This document shows positions 30,446-33,956 of a DNA stretch of 33,956 nucleotides, in pieces; positions within the stretch are counted from its first letter, which is position 1; every line of letters begins with the position of its first letter. A program made the translations under genes and the position numbers. This stretch comes from an uncultured Bacteroidales bacterium (GTDB taxonomy: Bacteria; Bacteroidota; Bacteroidia; Bacteroidales; Paludibacteraceae): positions 1 to 33,956 of the forward strand of contig ONTT01000018.1 in assembly GCA_900320865.1 (NCBI GenBank), written 5' to 3'. The notes beneath the pieces were generated by a model, which did no database searches, was not told where the DNA came from, and saw nothing but the letters and a program-made list of their open reading frames with translations.

Positions 30446-31822
30446 TTACGGCGCTACGCGATTGATGTCGCGTGGGAACATCGAACATTCTTTGACGTTG
30501 GCGATGCCTAAGAAACATGCCGTGATACGCTCCAGACCGATAGCAAAACCACCGTGAGGAGGCATGCCGTTCTTGAAGGTATCGAGGTAGAAATGGAATG
30601 CATCGGGGTTCATACCACGACGGATCATCTTCTCGCGATAATCGGCTTCTTTATGCATACGCTGACCGCCGGAAGTGATCTCCAGTCCGCGCATGAGGAG
30701 GTCGAAACTCAACGTGAGCGACGGGTCCTCGGGGTCGTCCATCGCGTAGAAAGCGCGGTGCTCGGACGGGAAATGGGTAACGAACACGAAGTCCGAACCG
30801 TATTTCTCGAAGGCGTACTTGCAGATAGCACGTTCTTCCTCGGGAGCGAGGTCGTCTTCACCACGGTGATCTGCTTCGCAGAGATGATTTTCAAAGAGGA
30901 TCTCATGCACCTCAGAGAGTTTCCAAGCCGGAACCTGCTCAGGCAATACGGGGTTCACCGCATTGAGCAGTTGCAGCTCGTGCGCACAATCGCGTTCTAC
31001 GACGGCGATGATATGGCGGAGCAAAGCTGCCTCGAGCGTCATGACATCTTCCTGACCTTTGATGAAGCCCATCTCCACATCGAGGGAGATATACTCGTTG
31101 AGGTGACGACTCGTCGCATGTTTCTCTGCGCGATAGGCCGGAGCGATCTCGAAGACACGCTCGTAAACGCCCACGCCAATCTGTTTGTAGAACTGCGGCG
31201 ATTGCGCGAGGTACACCTGCTTGCCGAAATAATCCATCTTGAAGACGTTCGCGCCGCCTTCTGCTCCTTCGCTCACGATCTTCGGAGTGAAGATCTGGGT
31301 GAAGCCGTTGGCGCTGAGGAACTCACCGAAAGCACGTGCGATGGTCGATTGTACCTTGAGGATCGCCATATCACGCGGATTACGGAGAGTGACCTGACGG
31401 TTATCGAACTTATAACGCAGCAGTGTCTCTTCGTCGCCGAATTTCAGGGCGTTCATGTCCACTACCTCTGCGGTTGTCGGACGCGAGAGTACGCGAACCT
31501 CGGAGACAGCGATCTCAATGGTGTTGTAGAAGGCTGCAGGGTCTTTGATCTTCGCCTCGTTAACCGTTCCGGTGAGGGTGATTGCCATCTCGCGGCAGAG
31601 GTCGTTCATGGCTATCTCTGCGCCTGTCTCGTCGAAGAACTTAGAGGTCTCGTTGGAGACAACGGCTTGGAGCAGACCACGCGATTTGCGGAGGACGATG
31701 AAACCACCCCACTTCGTGACGCGGACGTTATGGATCATACCGGAAACGGAAACAGATTCGCCAACCTTGCAGTTGGCGAGATCTGTAACGTTTTCGTTAT
31801 GTTTGGTAGCATCTAGAAACAT
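30446..31822 (-). CDS. aspS: aspartyl-tRNA synthetase, archaeal type (aspartate--tRNA(Asp/Asn) ligase), 458 aa
   Basis: A class IIb synthetase charging tRNA-Asp, perhaps also tRNA-Asn, with aspartate. The N-terminal OB fold covers about 20-110 (VSGMIHNVRVTKWGGFIVLR). Catalytic-core strings are archaeal-AspRS-like: SEGAEGGANVFKMDYFG, LAQSPQFYKQ, FEIAPAYRAEKHATSRHLNE (motif 2), and the C-terminal RGLEITSGGQRMH, GMPPHGGFAIGLER (motif 3) and FPRDINR. AsnRS is less likely, since the LAQSPQFYKQ and EITSGGQR forms are those of AspRS. There is no bacterial-type GAD insertion and the length is ~460 rather than ~590. It follows rplQ by 36 nt across a heptamer array, so it is probably transcribed with the ribosomal genes. 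Confidence 0.88.
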   Translation of the reverse strand: MFLDATKHNENVTDLANCKVGESVSVSGMIHNVRVTKWGGFIVLRKSRGLLQAVVSNETSKFFDETGAEIAMNDLCREMAITLTGTVNEAKIKDPAAFYNTIEIAVSEVRVLSRPTTAEVVDMNALKFGDEETLLRYKFDNRQVTLRNPRDMAILKVQSTIARAFGEFLSANGFTQIFTPKIVSEGAEGGANVFKMDYFGKQVYLAQSPQFYKQIGVGVYERVFEIAPAYRAEKHATSRHLNEYISLDVEMGFIKGQEDVMTLEAALLRHIIAVVERDCAHELQLLNAVNPVLPEQVPAWKLSEVHEILFENHLCEADHRGEDDLAPEEERAICKYAFEKYGSDFVFVTHFPSEHRAFYAMDDPEDPSLTLSFDLLMRGLEITSGGQRMHKEADYREKMIRRGMNPDAFHFYLDTFKNGMPPHGGFAIGLERITACFLGIANVKECSMFPRDINRVAP

Positions 31823-31826
31823 AACT

Positions 31827-31861
31827 CAATTTGAGATTTATGATTTCAAATTTATGATTTA
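31827..31861. repeat. heptamer array between rplQ and aspS
   Basis: Five plus-strand units: CAATTTG, AGATTTA, TGATTTC, AAATTTA, TGATTTA. It fills the gap and ends in the rplQ stop codon. Twenty of the 21 bases at 31841-31861 match 32371-32391 in the rpoA-rplQ gap. Confidence 0.8.
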
Positions 31862-32353
31862 TGCCTCTGCTGCTTCCTCAGCCTTCGGAGCCTCAGCTAC
31901 TACTTCTGCTTCCTCTACGGCCTCTTTAACGGCCTTCTTGCCTGCGCGGCGGGTAGCTTTCTTAGTTGCTTTCTTGGTCTCCTTGAGCATGTTCTCATTG
32001 TAATCTACGAGCTCGATGATACACATCTCAGCAGCATCGCCCAGACGGAATCCGGTGCGGAGGATACGAGTGTAACCACCCGGACGGTTAGCGATCTTCT
32101 CGCCTACATTCTGGAAGAGTTCGGTAACGACCTCTTTCTGCTTGAGCAGGGAGAAAGCCAAACGACGGTTGTTCATGTTGTCCTCTTTCGCGCGGGTGAG
32201 GATCGGCTCTACGTAGATACGGAGCGCTTTAGCCTTAGCAAGGGTCGTGCTGATACGCTTGTGCATGATCAGCGAGCAAGCCATGTTGCTCAGCATCGCT
32301 GCGCGATGGTTGGCCTTGCGGCTAAGGTGGTTGAATTTCTTATTATGACGCAT
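31859..32353 (-). CDS. rplQ: 50S ribosomal protein L17, 164 aa
   Basis: A large-subunit protein near the peptide exit tunnel. The N-terminal [20 protein letters not shown] and the segment [20 protein letters not shown] are diagnostic, as is [22 protein letters not shown]. The core covers about residues 1-120. A C-terminal tail of about 40 residues is low-complexity, basic then acidic ([19 protein letters not shown] followed by a Glu/Ala run), common in Bacteroidota L17. It lies between rpoA and aspS, each gap filled by a heptamer array. Confidence 0.97.
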   Translation of the reverse strand: MRHNKKFNHLSRKANHRAAMLSNMACSLIMHKRISTTLAKAKALRIYVEPILTRAKEDNMNNRRLAFSLLKQKEVVTELFQNVGEKIANRPGGYTRILRTGFRLGDAAEMCIIELVDYNENMLKETKKATKKATRRAGKKAVKEAVEEAEVVAEAPKAEEAAEA

Positions 32354-32363
32354 AATAATAAAT

Positions 32364-32398
32364 CAATTTATGATTTCAAATTTATAATTTATGATTTA
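32364..32398. repeat. heptamer array between rpoA and rplQ
   Basis: Five plus-strand units: CAATTTA, TGATTTC, AAATTTA, TAATTTA, TGATTTA. It occupies almost the whole 46-nt gap and abuts the rpoA stop. It is nearly the same as the array between rplQ and aspS. Confidence 0.8.
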
Positions 32399-32399
32399 A

Positions 32400-33392
32400 T
32401 TAATCCAGCGCACGATAGCGCGAGATGTCCATACCAAAGGCGAGGCCGTTGCGCTCGAGCAGTTCGTCGAGTTCGGTGAGGGATTTCTTACCGAAGTTAC
32501 GGAACTTGAGCAGGTCAGCGCGGTGGTACTTAACGAGTTCGCCAAGAGTCTCTACTTCAGCAGCCTTCAAGCAGTTGAGAGCACGCACGGAGAGGTCCAT
32601 GTCTTGCAGTTTCTGGTTGAGGAGTTGACGCATACGGAGGATTTCCTCGTCGAGTGCGTTGCTGTTCTTCTTGGTCTCCTCTTCGAGAACGATACGCTCG
32701 TCAGAGAAGAGCATGAAGTGGTAGATGAGGATCTTAGCGGCTTCGGTGAGTGCCTGTTGCGGGGCAATCGAGCCGTCCGTAGTAATCTCAATGGTCAGCT
32801 TCTCGTAGTCGGTACGTTGCTCGACACGATACTGGTCAACCGAAATCATGACGTTACGGATAGGCGTGTAGATGGAGTCGATAGCGAGCGTTCCAATCGG
32901 ATCGTCTTTCTTACGATTCTCATCACCGGGCACGTATCCGCGACCCTTGTTGATCGTAATCTCAATCTCAAAATCCGCTGAGTCGTCCATCTCTGCGAGC
33001 TGGAGATCGGGGTTGAGCACCTCGAAGTTCTGCAGGGCAGCGTTGAACTCACCGGCGAGGAAGGCTTTCTGCTTGTGGACATGGAGTTTGACTGTTTCAG
33101 TCTCCTCTTCGATGCCCTCTTTGTGGAGGAAGCGAACCTGCTTGAGGTTGAGGATAAGGTTAGTAACGTCAGTGATTACACCGGGGATCGTAGCAAATTC
33201 ATGATCAATACCACTGATCTTGACAGAGCAGATGGCATAGCCTTCAAGGCTGCCAAGCAGTACGCGACGAATCGCGTTGCCTATCGTGATTCCATACCCC
33301 GGCTCGAGTGGGCGAAACTCAAAGATACCTTTGTTCGCACTCGAATCCAACATTATAACCTTGTCAGGTTTGATGAAATTTAATATTGCCAT
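32400..33392 (-). CDS. rpoA: DNA-directed RNA polymerase subunit alpha, 330 aa
   Basis: Dimerises to seed RNA polymerase assembly and contacts activators and UP elements through its C-terminal domain. The N-terminal domain shows [20 protein letters not shown] and [15 protein letters not shown], and the middle [12 protein letters not shown]. The C-terminal domain (about 250-320) has [22 protein letters not shown] and [16 protein letters not shown] with the usual helix-hairpin-helix. The length is normal. rpsD lies 11 nt upstream and rplQ 46 nt downstream, the standard bacterial order. Confidence 0.98.
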   Translation of the reverse strand: MAILNFIKPDKVIMLDSSANKGIFEFRPLEPGYGITIGNAIRRVLLGSLEGYAICSVKISGIDHEFATIPGVITDVTNLILNLKQVRFLHKEGIEEETETVKLHVHKQKAFLAGEFNAALQNFEVLNPDLQLAEMDDSADFEIEITINKGRGYVPGDENRKKDDPIGTLAIDSIYTPIRNVMISVDQYRVEQRTDYEKLTIEITTDGSIAPQQALTEAAKILIYHFMLFSDERIVLEEETKKNSNALDEEILRMRQLLNQKLQDMDLSVRALNCLKAAEVETLGELVKYHRADLLKFRNFGKKSLTELDELLERNGLAFGMDISRYRALD

Positions 33393-33403
33393 GAATTTAA
33401 TGA

Positions 33404-33956
33404 TTATTTAGAGTACAACTCAACGATTAATTGCTCCTTGATGTTCTCCGGAATCTCAGCGCGAGCGGGAACATTGAGCAGCTTACCAGCCTTGTCGGCC
33501 TCGTTCCATTCGAGCCAACCGTACTTAGCGTGGTTGAAGCCCTGAAGGGACTCATTGATGACCTCAAGCGATTTCGCTTTTTCGCGAACAGCAACAACCA
33601 TTCCGGGTTTCACCTCGAAGGAAGGGATGTTCACTACTTTGCCGTCCACAGTGATGTGACGGTGGCTAACGAGTTGACGAGCAGCAGCACGAGTAGGAGC
33701 CATACCAAGACGATAAACGATATTGTCGAGGCGGCACTCGAGAAGCTGGATCAGGATCTCACCGGTAATACCTTTGGTACGAGCAGCTTTGGCGAAGAGA
33801 AGACGGAACTGACGCTCGAGTACACCATAGGTGTATTTAGCTTTCTGCTTCTCAGCAAGCTGAGTACCATACTCAGAGTTTTTCTTACGACGGTTAACGC
33901 CGTGTTGTCCGGGTGCGTACGGACGTTTTGCAAGCACCTTATCCTCGCCGAAGATA
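33404..33956 (-). CDS. rpsD: 30S ribosomal protein S4, 5' end beyond the window
   Basis: Binds 16S rRNA early in small-subunit assembly. The visible part runs from [19 protein letters not shown] to the C-terminus VELYSK, about 184 residues; the first ~20 (usually MARYTGPK...) lie past the right edge. The S4 RNA-binding domain is intact ([38 protein letters not shown]). The GTG at 33937 is internal, not the start. No zinc-type Cys cluster is seen. It is first in the visible rpsD-rpoA-rplQ-aspS run. Confidence 0.97.
   Translation of the reverse strand, partial: IFGEDKVLAKRPYAPGQHGVNRRKKNSEYGTQLAEKQKAKYTYGVLERQFRLLFAKAARTKGITGEILIQLLECRLDNIVYRLGMAPTRAAARQLVSHRHITVDGKVVNIPSFEVKPGMVVAVREKAKSLEVINESLQGFNHAKYGWLEWNEADKAGKLLNVPARAEIPENIKEQLIVELYSK

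Noticed and set aside
30554-31816. 420-codon open frame antisense to aspS
   Set aside because: Mirror of a codon-biased synthetase gene; no recognisable protein and no promoter.
30446-31822. Calling the synthetase AsnRS
   Set aside because: The core and C-terminal strings are of the archaeal AspRS form; AsnRS differs at these blocks. Confirmation needs a tree.

Overview
The window reads as the chromosome of an uncultured-type Bacteroidales (Bacteroidota). The evidence is the 16S 5' end at the left edge, promoters built on the Bacteroidota plan (-33 TTTG, about 20 bp, -7 TAnnTTTG) with almost no Shine-Dalgarno sites, an rpsD-rpoA-rplQ block, OmpA-type envelope proteins, and large secreted proteins ending in a short sorting-signal-like tail. 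Coding density is high and nothing looks like a phage, transposon or CRISPR array.

Layout, left to right. 1-598: start of a 16S gene (minus) with its promoter and leader, an alternating purine-pyrimidine tract, and the terminator of the next operon. 599-5870 (minus): aldo/keto reductase, 1376-aa multidomain secreted protein and a 66-aa glycine-rich peptide, coupled by ATGA and TAATG overlaps. 6106-7629 (plus): membrane-anchored DUF6377/HTH regulator, convergent with 7626-12525 (minus): M3-like lipoprotein peptidase, OmpA-like protein, a CAT-anticodon tRNA and an OmpA-LysM protein. 12704-17587 (plus): pta, ackA, a cytoplasmic GH13 enzyme and a UbiA-type prenyltransferase, i.e. acetate/ATP formation, alpha-glucan breakdown and lipid/quinone prenylation. 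17621-21003 (minus): a 55-aa membrane protein, parC and maf. 21107-23927 (minus): periplasmic coiled-coil protein, upp, VanZ-like protein and dprA, with overlapping genes and non-ATG starts. 24023-26827 (plus): DUF5063 protein, DEDDy exonuclease and alkaline phosphatase. 26896-30108 (minus): 1070-aa secreted modular protein with a recent internal duplication. 30446-33956 (minus): rpsD (cut by the edge), rpoA, rplQ and an archaeal-type aspartyl-tRNA synthetase.

The most unusual signal is a family of degenerate 7-nt-period arrays (TGATTTN, AGATTTN, GTTTAAA/GTTGAAA types). They lie directly 3' of stop codons at many gene junctions, including pta/ackA and the rpoA-rplQ-aspS block, and two also occur in frame inside the M3-like peptidase. 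A second item is the small glycine-rich peptide coupled to a large exported protein. A third is the short C-terminal tail (GEKxYxxxG) shared by the two largest secreted proteins. All functions here are read from sequence motifs by eye; no database search was run.
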